From assembly GCA_003349915.1 (NCBI GenBank), contig QFXE01000013.1, positions 1 to 64,000 on the forward strand: a stretch of 64,000 bases of DNA. Reading direction: 5' to 3'. This document shows positions 34,837 to 43,627 of this stretch, in pieces. A program made the translations under genes and the position numbers. Below the pieces are notes generated by a model. That model worked only from the letters and a program-made list of their open reading frames with translations, was not told the origin of the DNA and did no database searches. Numbering within the stretch: the stretch's first letter is position 1; every line of letters starts with the position of its first letter. The stretch comes from an endosymbiont of Escarpia spicata. Its GTDB lineage: Bacteria; Pseudomonadota; Gammaproteobacteria; Chromatiales; Chromatiaceae.

Positions 34837-35502
34837 ATGAACGAGACAAGCTACAATCCACTCATCGCCCATCGTTTTCGGGGCTACCTGCCAGTGGTGG
34901 TGGACGTGGAAACCGGTGGTTTCGACGCAAAACGCGACGCATTACTGGAGATTGCCGCCACTACCGTCTGGATGGACGCCGGGGGACTGTTACACCTTGG
35001 AGAGACCCATGCCTGCCATGTGGAACCTTTTCCCGGGTTGAATATCGACCAAAAAGCACTCGACTTTAACGGCATCGACCCGCATCACCCTTTCCGGCTG
35101 GCCCTGCCGGAAGCTGAAGCGCTGAGGAAGGTTTTCTCCCCGGTCCGCAAAGCGGTCAAGGAGAGCGGCTGCAAGCGCGCCATTCTGGTGGGACACAACG
35201 CCTTTTTCGATCTGGGGTTTCTCAACGCCGCGGTGGAACGCAACGGGATCAAACGCAATCCGTTCCATCCCTTCAGCACCTTCGACACCGTATCCCTGGC
35301 GGGACTGGCTTATGGCCAGACAGTGTTGGCCCGGGCCGCCAAGTGCGCGGGCATGGAGTGGGACAGCGAGGCAGCCCACTCGGCAATCTATGACACAGAG
35401 CAGACCGCTGAACTGTTCTGCAGGATCGTCAACCGCTGGCAGACGACCAACTCACCCAACCCCTGGGATGGGGCGGTACTGGCCGGCGAACCAGAGCAGT
35501 AG
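34837..35502 (+). CDS. rnt: Ribonuclease T
   Basis: About 221 residues. The DEDDh exonuclease residues appear in [23 protein letters not shown] and [15 protein letters not shown]. RNase T trims 3' ends of tRNA and other stable RNAs and acts as a dimer; basic patches are spread through the sequence. An in-frame TTG lies upstream at 34831, but the ATG at 34837 is the likely start. Divergent from mlaA and convergent with grxD, the latter a familiar neighbour in gammaproteobacteria. Confidence 0.95.
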   Translation: MNETSYNPLIAHRFRGYLPVVVDVETGGFDAKRDALLEIAATTVWMDAGGLLHLGETHACHVEPFPGLNIDQKALDFNGIDPHHPFRLALPEAEALRKVFSPVRKAVKESGCKRAILVGHNAFFDLGFLNAAVERNGIKRNPFHPFSTFDTVSLAGLAYGQTVLARAAKCAGMEWDSEAAHSAIYDTEQTAELFCRIVNRWQTTNSPNPWDGAVLAGEPEQ

Positions 35503-35537
35503 ATCCGCGTCAGTCCTGACAACCTACAGCGGACTGA

Positions 35538-35870
35538 TTATTCAGCACCACCAGCCTTCTCGGCCGCCTCCTTGACCATCGTCTGCAGTTCGCCGTTGGC
35601 GTGCAGTTCCAGGGTGATATCGCAACCGCCAACCAATTCTCCGTCGATATAGAGCTGGGGAAAGGTGGGCCAATCCGCATAGCGGGGCAGATTTTCAAAA
35701 ATCTCGGGATCCGACAACACATTCACGAAGGAGAAGGGAACTGCGCAATCCTGCAGGGCGGCAGCCGCACGAGAGGAGAATCCACACATGGGAAACTGGG
35801 GCGTGCCTTTCATGTAGAGTACCACCGGATTGCCTTCCACCTGCTCACGGATACGATCCAAAACGTCCAT
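35538..35870 (-). CDS. grxD: Monothiol glutaredoxin (Grx4 type)
   Basis: 110 residues with the CGFS active site (PQFPMCGFSSRA), WPTFPQLYIDGELVGGCDI and the KGTP segment near the N-terminus, all hallmarks of monothiol glutaredoxins. These bind a [2Fe-2S] cluster with glutathione and deliver or store iron-sulfur clusters. GAGG lies before the ATG at 35870. Relevant to the many Fe-S proteins of this genome, though not linked by operon. Confidence 0.96.
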   Translation of the reverse strand: MDVLDRIREQVEGNPVVLYMKGTPQFPMCGFSSRAAAALQDCAVPFSFVNVLSDPEIFENLPRYADWPTFPQLYIDGELVGGCDITLELHANGELQTMVKEAAEKAGGAE

Positions 35871-36126
35871 TTGACTACCTCTTCGAATGTTCAGTTGATC
35901 AATGCTAGATGAGGGTTTCCCCTGAGTAATTCAAGCGTTGATTGTATAAGAGAATACTAACCTTCCAGAGGCTGGGAGAAAACCTGGATTTAGGCAGGCT
36001 ATTATTATTGCGGACAAAGTGCACTGGATGTCATTTGATATAACAGCCAGTGCCAAATCATGGAAGGCCGGGTACCAAGAAGGTCAGCTCTCGAATATTC
36101 CATAGGGCCGGCACTCCCCCGCACCT

Positions 36127-37532
36127 TTAGTAGCCATATGCCGCTCCCAGCGCTTTTACCTGACTGCTGACGCTGCTCATATCCCGCTCCGGACAGAAAT
36201 CCTGCATCCAACTCAGCATGCTTTCTATGCCCACGATATAGGCCTCAACCTCTTCGCGGCCGACATCCACCGGCTTAAGGCCACTGAATGCCTCATGGTT
36301 TTTTTACATTGGCGCACATGGGTCATTTCATGATCATAGGTGGCATTGAAGATGATCATCGGCCGGCACTCCTTCAGCAGTTTCTCCTTGAATGCCTTGT
36401 CACCCTGCAGTTTGCAGTCGGTGCCAACCTCAAGCTCGACTTCACTCTCACCCGCCCCCCCACTATTCCCGTCCGGGTCCGGGCGGGAAAAATCACGTCC
36501 TGTATAGTTCTTGTAGGCCCGCTGGCTCACCAAGTCTTCATACTCCTGTTTGTCCGCGGCGAAGTCCTGTATCTTTCGATCACTATAGGCCTGCGCGAAA
36601 GCCAGGTCCTTGAGTATCCGGTCGACAACCTCCAGGCACGGATTCTTCGGCTTAAGACTCCATGAAGCGGTGGTGGTTTCCTGATAGTGAGTCTCTTTCT
36701 TCCTGTCGAGTTCCCGTTGACCCGACAACGGCTGGTCGGTCAGCTCCATCTTCTGATAAAAGCCGACGGTCATGGGTATAGGAGAGAGTGTGAACCACAT
36801 CTCCGAATTGAAATCATCCTCCCCGGTCGGCGGGGTGATATTCATACTCGGTTGATCACCACTGCGGTTGTGTAGCTCGTTGCGGACGACATGGCCACTG
36901 CAGACCTTCTTCTCCACACGAACATCATCCATCCGGTTGTCGATCAATGCCTGGCTGCCGACCTGCAACAGGTAGTGATCGCCCTGGCGGTGAAGCAAGG
37001 TAGCGGAGGCGTTACGGGCCAGGGTTTCCGCATCCTGCCCCGGATAGAGTGTCAGCGTCTCCCGCTTGGTGTGGATGGTTGAGTTACCAGGACGGCGTAT
37101 CTCCTGTTGCGCACGTTTCATGCGATTGAGGTTGCTGTGTTTCATCTCCTCGGGAGAGAGTGGACAGGTCACCTCCCTGCCCTGGATGCGCAGCTTCTCT
37201 GTGCTGTCATCCTTCAATTCCCACTTCGCCTGTTTGACATGGAGGAGCCCGCCTGCAGCACCACAGGCCTTTATCCTGACTTGCTGTTCTACCGTGCGCT
37301 CGTAGGATTTTGTGTTGATATAGCCGTCTTTGCTGAGATCCTTGTCATAACGACCGGAACCACTGCGCTCGATAACGACTTCCAGATGCCAGATATTGGG
37401 GTTATGCGGGATCCAATCCCGCAGCCCACCTTGGGCTTCCGCCCCCATAACGATACAGGCCAACAGGAAGAGGGCGTTCAGCAAAAATACCGATAGCCTC
37501 AACCGCTGATCCCTCTGCTGCCCGAATGGCAT
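36127..37532 (-). CDS. Secreted HExxH protein, split by a poly-A frameshift
   Basis: The single frame runs to 36225 and contains a signal peptide (ending MGAEA), a novel-looking body and, near residue 402, HEMTHVRQC, a metal-binding HExxH motif. Just after it a run of seven A (36305-36299) is followed by a short odd tail. Reading with one more A (or a -1 slip) gives KKNHEAFSGLKPVDVGREEVEAYIVG and on to TAA at 36127, a good protein sequence including an EAY that could supply the third metal ligand. The full product would be about 467 residues. Six bases separate its start from the DUF4412 gene. I do not recognise the N-terminal part; peptidase activity is inference. Confidence 0.65.
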
Positions 37533-37538
37533 GACCTG

Positions 37539-38138
37539 TCACCTCATAGGCGGCATCATGGGCATACCGCCCGGCATGCCGGGGATCGAGAACTTGTTGT
37601 AACCCGCAGGGACGCTGAAGAGGCTGTCCGGCAGACTCTTCTCCTGGATGTTCTCATAAGTCATCACGGATTTGCCGCCATCCAGATCCACCATCTCGAT
37701 CCTGATCGGGTATTGCAGTTTACGCGAGACCCAGACGGTGACCGCACCCTCAGGCGACTCTTGGTGATATTTATCGCACAGATAACCACTGACTTTCTCA
37801 GTACCCAGGGGCTTGCCGCCGGCCAGGTCGGAACCGGGTCCCTTGGCGAACATCGCCTGGTCCGGCGACATGGGTATCTCCATGAACATCCTTTCGCTCG
37901 GCATCAGCGTGATGATCTGGTGGCTCCCGGGATTGAACAGGACGATGCTCTCAGTCTGCCCCCGGTGCGTCATCTCCTCCCGGCGCTTATCACCCTTGAT
38001 GTAGACCTTGCTGACATCCTTCATCTGGCCATCTGTTTTCACGAAGTCGGCCGTCCATTCCGCAGCCTGGGCCGTGTTTATAGACAGCAGCAGGGTGAAA
38101 ATTGTTGAAATCGTAAGCACTAATTTTCTGATCATCAT
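37539..38138 (-). CDS. Secreted DUF4412-like protein
   Basis: About 199 residues with a signal peptide (ending NTAQAAE) and a beta-rich DUF4412-like domain: FVKTDGQMKDVSKVYIKGDKRR, VLFNPGSHQIITLMPSERMFMEI, TEKVSGYLCDKYHQE, VTVWVSRKLQYPIRIEMVD and DSLFSVPAGY. A Met/Pro-rich tail follows. AGGAG lies 6 bases before the ATG at 38138. The same type of domain forms the N-terminus of the VWA protein encoded just upstream, so these two genes share an origin. Probably a periplasmic or surface component of the three-gene cluster; no biochemical role is known. Confidence 0.8.
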   Translation of the reverse strand: MMIRKLVLTISTIFTLLLSINTAQAAEWTADFVKTDGQMKDVSKVYIKGDKRREEMTHRGQTESIVLFNPGSHQIITLMPSERMFMEIPMSPDQAMFAKGPGSDLAGGKPLGTEKVSGYLCDKYHQESPEGAVTVWVSRKLQYPIRIEMVDLDGGKSVMTYENIQEKSLPDSLFSVPAGYNKFSIPGMPGGMPMMPPMR

Positions 38139-38198
38139 TTCATACTCCTTCATATCGATCTGCCGCCCTGCCGGAAACATCGCCTGCCGCTTTTCAGA

Positions 38199-41100
38199 CT
38201 ACTTGATCACCTTCAAGGCCCTCTTGGCCAATATCTTCGTACCACGTGCCATAATGTAGCGCACCTCATACTCACCCGGTTTAGTGGGCGCCTTGAGTCG
38301 GGCCGGACTGCCAGTGCGGGTATAAACGTAGTTGTCATAACGGCCGGGGGAATCGCCGGACAGAGCCACGGTGATGTAATCTGACTGGTAGGCTGGCCCC
38401 TGCCAGGCGACCTGGAAATATTTTCCTGCCTTAGCAGACACCGGTGGAACCACCTCAGCAGAAACGGCATTCACCAGGATCGACGCCTTGGCCAGCAGCT
38501 TCGTCCCCTTGGCCTGGATATAGCGCACCTCGTACCGACCCGGTTCGGATGGCGCGAATAGTTTTGCCGGTGTCCCTTTGCGGGTATAGGCATAGTTATC
38601 GTAGCGGCCGGGGGCATCGCCAGGTGGGGCCACAGTGATGTAGTCCCCCTTATTGTCCGGACCCGACCAGACAACCTCAAATTCAGCACCCATATCGGCT
38701 GATGCCGGCGGCTGCACCAGGGCTGACACCGCCTGGATGGAGATGGGCGCACTGGCAAGCATCTTCGTGCCCTTCGCCTGAATGTAGCGCACCTCGTAAT
38801 CGCCTGGTTCCGACGGCGCGATCAGTGTGGCGGGGCTGCCCTTATGGGTATAGGCATAGTTGTCATAACGACCCGCAACGTCTTCGATATTCGCAATGGT
38901 GATGTAGTCACCCTTATTGTCCGGTCCCTGCCAGGTCACCTCAAACCTCGCAGCCGCATTGGCGGTTGCGGGTGGCTGAACCTGGGCGGTCACGCTCTTT
39001 ACTGTGAAGGGCGCCCGGGCCAACACTTGGGTGCCGCGGCTCAGGATGTATCGCACCTCATACTGCCCAGGCTCGGCGGGCGCCCAAAGTTTCGCCGGTG
39101 TCCCTTTGCTGGTATAGGCATAGTTATCGTAACGCCCCGCCACATCGCCGACCTTGGCGATGGTGATGTAGTCGCTTCTATAGGCTGGACCTGACCAGGC
39201 CACTTCTATCTCTGTGGCCACGCTGGCGCTCTGCGGCACTTTGACCTCTGCCTGGACCGGCGTCACCTGGATCGCCCTGCGGCCGATAATCCGGCTGCTG
39301 TGGGCATGCAGATAGCGCAGTTCATATTCCCCCGCCTCACCGGGAGCGACCAGTTCCAGAGGATTGTCTTTGCTGGTATAGGCGTAGTCGATAAAGGCGG
39401 AATCCCTGGGTTCTTTTTTCGCAATCGCCACATAGTCATTGTGGCTGTCCGGCCCCTCCCAGCCGACCTGGAAGGCTGCCCCCACTGGCACCGAGGCAGG
39501 CCCCGTCAACCGCGCCTCACCCGGATCCTCCACCACTGGCGGCGGCGGTTCCCTGACCTCATCCAACGTCTTTAACAGGGCATCGCGCAAGGTCTGGGCA
39601 TCGGACGCAGCGAGAAACAGGCCGCCGGTTCTATCGGCCATGCAGCGTAACCGTGTCTGCTCCTCTTGGCTGATGTCGAAGCCGATGACATGCACCGTGA
39701 AATCGACCCCGCTCATGGCCAGTTCCGCCACCAGGGCGCAGGGATCGGCATGGCAGGTCTCCAGGCCGTCACTGACCAGCACCACGCTGGCGCGCTCCTC
39801 GGTGTAGCGCAGGGCCTTGGCGGCCTGCCGCACCGACTCACTCAGGGGGGTCTTGCCCTTGGGGCTGATGCCCTGGACCTTCGCATTCATCGCGACCGCA
39901 TTGTGCGGTCCCAGCGGCACCAACATCTCGATGTCGTCACAGTCACCTTTGCGCCGGTGGCCATACACCATCAGGCCGGTCTGGAAATCGGTCGGCAACT
40001 CGCTGATCAGATCGGCCATCACCGCCTTGGCGATAGTGATCTTGGCCTTGCTCTTGATCTGCCCCCACATGGAGCCGGATGCGTCCAATACCAGCACCAT
40101 ACGCGCAGGTTCCACCTTGGCGGTGGCTGCTGGCGCCGGTTTGACCACCGGTTTGGTCGCGGGTGTTGAGACGGCCCTTACGACCGGGGCGGCCACTGCC
40201 TTGGTACCTGACTCATCGATGCGGATGCGCATGCCCCCCTGGCCGACGGGCACGGTGATCTGCAGGACGTCGTAACCCTTATCAGCTCCGAAGGTCCACA
40301 CTTTGGTCTCACCATTCTTTACTTCGAAGGGCAACTTTTCACGTGTTTTCGCCTTGTCGTTACGCACCAGGATCTCACCGCTGGTGGTGTCGCCGTCCGG
40401 ATTGTCGCCGGTCATGCTGAGGTGGGTATCCCGCTCCGGTGAGATCCGCTCCCAAGTGGTGACACCACCCCGATTGAAGAGGTCACGCACCTCTTTCCCC
40501 GGTTGGTCTACCACTACATGGGCCAGCCCCTTGCTGACCTTGACTACCACCTCGTCCACCTGGAAAGCGTCGCCGAACATATCCCTGTCCTTGTTGAACT
40601 CCCGGTTGAAGCTCGATCCCTTGTACTCAAGTTTTTGAAGAGTGACGCCGATGTTCTCCCGCTGTTTCCCTTGATGGAAGGGGAGGACCGTGGTCTCCGC
40701 CTCGCTCTTGAGCAGATTGATCACCCGCACCCTGACCCTGCGCATCTTGTCCACCTTGATGCGCAGTTCGCCACCCGCCTTCACCCGCCGACCCCAGGGC
40801 GCCTCGCCGCTGACTGAGCCGGTAACGGCAGAGAGAGTAGCCGGATCGGGAGCCCGTTTCTTCTGCGCGGGGTGTGGTTTCTTCTTAAAATCCCCAGGGA
40901 TCTGAAACAGAGCGGAGTTCACTGCGCCGGGTTTCAGATTCACCAACTCCACCTGGCGCGGAGGATCTCTGTTCAGACTCAGCTTCAGCGGCACCAGCGA
41001 CTCATCCGACATCCACAGAGTCATCAGATCCTGGCCGGCAGAATGGATCAGGGTCTTGTTGCAGTCGAAACCTTGAAGTGTTTCCCGACCCACGGAGCGA

Positions 41101-41444
41101 GTCTCATAGCGGGATGCCGATACCCGGGCCGCCTGAAAGGGATCATTGATCAGGCTGAACAGGTCATCGGCGGGGAGTTCATAGTAGATTTTCTCTGCGG
41201 GAATAACGATTCGTGTGAGGTTGGCAGCCTGATCAACAATGATATGCAACTGCTTGCCGTCTTCTCTCTTCTGCAGCAGGTAGCGGCCTTGTAAAACCTG
41301 GATATTGAAGTTTTCGACCTTGCCACCGTGGGTCTCCACCACGTCAGCGCTAAAGTCACCCGCCCACAGGGACGGGGTCAGCGCAAACAATGTCAGTGTG
41401 GAGAGGAGCAAGAATAGACACTTTGCAAACCACTTCCGCTTCAC
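38199..41444 (-). CDS. Secreted VWA-domain protein with DUF4412-like head and five Ig-like repeats
   Basis: 1081 residues from a GTG with AGGAGG 5 bases upstream. A signal peptide (ending LWAGD) is followed by a DUF4412-like domain (about 30-190), a linker domain, then a von Willebrand A domain (about 445-640) with the MIDAS motif DASGSMW, TPLSESV and SDGLETC. The C-terminus holds five tandem repeats of about 87 residues, each with a W.GP....DY.TIA, RYDNYAYT.KG.PA.L.AP.EPG.YEVRYI.A.GT..LA pattern. The repeats are alike at DNA level. It is likely a surface adhesion or scaffold protein. The two downstream genes (DUF4412 and HExxH proteins) form a unit with it. Confidence 0.85.
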   Translation of the reverse strand: MKRKWFAKCLFLLLSTLTLFALTPSLWAGDFSADVVETHGGKVENFNIQVLQGRYLLQKREDGKQLHIIVDQAANLTRIVIPAEKIYYELPADDLFSLINDPFQAARVSASRYETRSVGRETLQGFDCNKTLIHSAGQDLMTLWMSDESLVPLKLSLNRDPPRQVELVNLKPGAVNSALFQIPGDFKKKPHPAQKKRAPDPATLSAVTGSVSGEAPWGRRVKAGGELRIKVDKMRRVRVRVINLLKSEAETTVLPFHQGKQRENIGVTLQKLEYKGSSFNREFNKDRDMFGDAFQVDEVVVKVSKGLAHVVVDQPGKEVRDLFNRGGVTTWERISPERDTHLSMTGDNPDGDTTSGEILVRNDKAKTREKLPFEVKNGETKVWTFGADKGYDVLQITVPVGQGGMRIRIDESGTKAVAAPVVRAVSTPATKPVVKPAPAATAKVEPARMVLVLDASGSMWGQIKSKAKITIAKAVMADLISELPTDFQTGLMVYGHRRKGDCDDIEMLVPLGPHNAVAMNAKVQGISPKGKTPLSESVRQAAKALRYTEERASVVLVSDGLETCHADPCALVAELAMSGVDFTVHVIGFDISQEEQTRLRCMADRTGGLFLAASDAQTLRDALLKTLDEVREPPPPVVEDPGEARLTGPASVPVGAAFQVGWEGPDSHNDYVAIAKKEPRDSAFIDYAYTSKDNPLELVAPGEAGEYELRYLHAHSSRIIGRRAIQVTPVQAEVKVPQSASVATEIEVAWSGPAYRSDYITIAKVGDVAGRYDNYAYTSKGTPAKLWAPAEPGQYEVRYILSRGTQVLARAPFTVKSVTAQVQPPATANAAARFEVTWQGPDNKGDYITIANIEDVAGRYDNYAYTHKGSPATLIAPSEPGDYEVRYIQAKGTKMLASAPISIQAVSALVQPPASADMGAEFEVVWSGPDNKGDYITVAPPGDAPGRYDNYAYTRKGTPAKLFAPSEPGRYEVRYIQAKGTKLLAKASILVNAVSAEVVPPVSAKAGKYFQVAWQGPAYQSDYITVALSGDSPGRYDNYVYTRTGSPARLKAPTKPGEYEVRYIMARGTKILAKRALKVIK

Positions 41445-41735
41445 GACAACCTCCTCTGCTCAGCAGAGCCGTGTCGCCGGAACAGCAGAGCATGGCAGGG
41501 AATCCATTCATCCCTATTTCGAGCATAGATTACTCAATGCGGCTTTTCCAGCAGGTAGCCGGCAAAAGCTCCGCTTGAACTCCCAAAATGCCTACAGATC
41601 CAGGAACTTCTTTTTTCGCCTTCCGCCTTTCGCCTTTAACCTCTAGGTTGAAGGCAATAGAGATCTGTAGGGTGTGCCGTGCGCACCCTACATCCTGATT
41701 GAATCCGTCGTTATCACGCTGAAAGCAATAGAGTT
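41445..41735. other. Intergenic stretch with repeat
   Basis: Between the VWA gene and sdhE there is no coding frame; the only feature seen is the repeat at 41667-41691. Confidence 0.4.
41667..41691. repeat. GTAGGGTGCGCC-type intergenic repeat, copy 3
   Basis: A minimal copy: GTAGGGTGTGCC followed at once by GTGCGCACCCTAC, an almost perfect palindrome. It lies 45 bases past the end of sdhE. Confidence 0.6.
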
Positions 41736-42608
41736 CTAGAGCCGCAAGTTCACCGGCACGCCATGATACTTCAGCATCATGTCCTCAGAGGTCATGCCGC
41801 AGGCCAGGCCCACCAACTCAGGCAGAAACAGCACAGGCAGCTGGAAGTTCTTACCGGTCTGTGCCAGGGCCTTGGCCTGAGTGCCGTCCATGCTCTTGAA
41901 GCAGAGTGGGCAGGAGGTGACCATCAGGTCCACATCCTTGGTGTGGGCCCCCTCCAGCACATTGGAGGTCATCTTCATGTTGAGATCGTTATTGGGCCAG
42001 GCCAAATGGTAGCCGCAGCAGTCGTCCTTGGTATCGTATTCCACGATCTGTACGCCCAGGACTTCCAAGATATCTTCCAGGGAGGTGGGATTGTCCGCCG
42101 ACTCGTAACCCTGGATATCCGCCGGATTGCGTGTATGACAACCGTAGTAGGAGGCGACCCGCAGCCCGGTGAGCGGGTTGGTGACGCGCTCCTTCAACTT
42201 CTCCAGACCCACATCCTGGGCAAAGACCCAGAGGGTGTGAGTGAGCTTGCAGGTGCCTTTGTACTCCAGCCCCTGCTCGGCCAGGATCTCGTTGACCTGG
42301 GCGTGTACGGCAGGATCTTCCTTCATCCGTTTCTGGGCGTTGGAGATCACGTTGTAGCAGGTTGAACAGGGGGTGTAGAGGGGCAGCCCCATCTGTTCTG
42401 CATGGGCCATGTTCTTGGCATTCACCGCCAGGGAGGTCAGCTCGGAGCGCTCCTCGATGACGCCGGAGCCACAGCAAACCGCGTCTTCGATCAGATCCAG
42501 CTCAACATCAACCTTGGCGAATACATCCCTCAGGATGTCGAAAAATCGGGCGTCCGCGCCCTGAAAGCAGCAGCCGGAATAGAACCCGTAACGTATTGTC
42601 TCACTCAT
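41736..42608 (-). CDS. sdhE: SdhE-type subunit (HdrB-like, two CCG domains)
   Basis: 290 residues with two cysteine-rich CCG domains (GCCFQ, CCGSG, CSTC; then GCHTR, CCGYH, CPLC), the pattern of heterodisulfide reductase subunit B and of the third subunit of SdhABE/MfrABE complexes. In these complexes it replaces the cytochrome b membrane anchor and is thought to link the enzyme to the quinone pool through iron-sulfur chemistry. Its ATG overlaps the sdhB stop (ATGA). The gene name here denotes the type E subunit, not the flavinylation factor of the same name. Confidence 0.85.
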   Translation of the reverse strand: MSETIRYGFYSGCCFQGADARFFDILRDVFAKVDVELDLIEDAVCCGSGVIEERSELTSLAVNAKNMAHAEQMGLPLYTPCSTCYNVISNAQKRMKEDPAVHAQVNEILAEQGLEYKGTCKLTHTLWVFAQDVGLEKLKERVTNPLTGLRVASYYGCHTRNPADIQGYESADNPTSLEDILEVLGVQIVEYDTKDDCCGYHLAWPNNDLNMKMTSNVLEGAHTKDVDLMVTSCPLCFKSMDGTQAKALAQTGKNFQLPVLFLPELVGLACGMTSEDMMLKYHGVPVNLRL

Positions 42609-43615
42609 GTCTTGTTCTCTCCTTTGGCTTCAAGCTCTTTAACCTTGTCATAGATCTTCTGAGTGCTGCTTTGACCACCCAGCGTACACACTTGGCGTGT
42701 AGGCTCGATGCCGTGTTTCTCGAGATAGTTGTCTGCCGCCTCGACGGCGGCCCAACCCTTGGGGCCGTTGACGATCACCGGCAACATCGGTTTGTTGACC
42801 TGACCATATTTGGCTACATCGCCGGTGTATGCCTTGGCCCGGCGTGACCCTGCCGTGTCATGGATGCCGTCATCGATGGACATCTTGCGCATACGCTGGA
42901 TGGATACTGCCGGACGCGTATCCTTGGGGCAGACGTTGATGCATTTGCGGCACTGGGCGCAGGACCAGAGCCCCTGGTCCACCGCCGCCTGCATGCGCTC
43001 GCCCTGAAAGCTGTCCCGTACATCGGCAGAAAAGCGGTAGGCCTTGCCCAGGGTCAGCGGACCCGCGTAGTTGGGATCGGCGCTGGCGGCAGAGCAGGCG
43101 GAGTAACAGGAGCCGCAGAGGATACAGTCGGTAATGTAATCGAAGCGTGAATGCTCCTGTTTGGACATGATGGATTCCTGTTCCAACGTCTCCGGAATCC
43201 GCTCACGATTCTCCATCAGGTAGGGGTGCATCTTCGACAGTTTTTCGATGACGGGTTCGATATCCACCACCAGGTCACGCAGTACCGGCATGTTCTTCAA
43301 CGGCTGGATGCTGACGGAATCCTTTTTGAAATCCTCCAGGATCGGCATCAGCTGGGTGCTGCAGGCCAGCACCGGCTTGCCGTTGACGCGCACGGCGCAG
43401 GAACCGCAGATCTTGGAACGGCAGAAGGCGCGGAAGGTCAGTGAGCTGTCCTGGGTATTCTTGATCAGGCGCAGCGCCTCCAGCACCGTCATGCCGGTCT
43501 CCACGGTGACCTTGAAGTTATCGAAATAGGCCGATTTGTGTTCGCTTGGCGTAAATCTCTGAATGCGGATATTGGCCAGAATGCTCTTGCGGACGGGTGT
43601 GATTTTTTCAATCAT
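42605..43615 (-). CDS. sdhB: Succinate dehydrogenase/fumarate reductase iron-sulfur subunit
   Basis: 336 residues, longer than the usual 240. The [2Fe-2S] motif is in FCRSKICGSCAVRVNG...LAC, and two further clusters are in CILCGSCYSAC and CAQCRKCINVCP. It passes electrons between the flavoprotein and the SdhE-type subunit. A C-terminal extension of about 80 residues lies beyond the last cluster. It is translated between sdhA (12-base gap) and sdhE (ATGA overlap). Confidence 0.9.
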   Translation of the reverse strand: MIEKITPVRKSILANIRIQRFTPSEHKSAYFDNFKVTVETGMTVLEALRLIKNTQDSSLTFRAFCRSKICGSCAVRVNGKPVLACSTQLMPILEDFKKDSVSIQPLKNMPVLRDLVVDIEPVIEKLSKMHPYLMENRERIPETLEQESIMSKQEHSRFDYITDCILCGSCYSACSAASADPNYAGPLTLGKAYRFSADVRDSFQGERMQAAVDQGLWSCAQCRKCINVCPKDTRPAVSIQRMRKMSIDDGIHDTAGSRRAKAYTGDVAKYGQVNKPMLPVIVNGPKGWAAVEAADNYLEKHGIEPTRQVCTLGGQSSTQKIYDKVKELEAKGENKT

Positions 43616-43627
43616 GCCAGCATTTCC

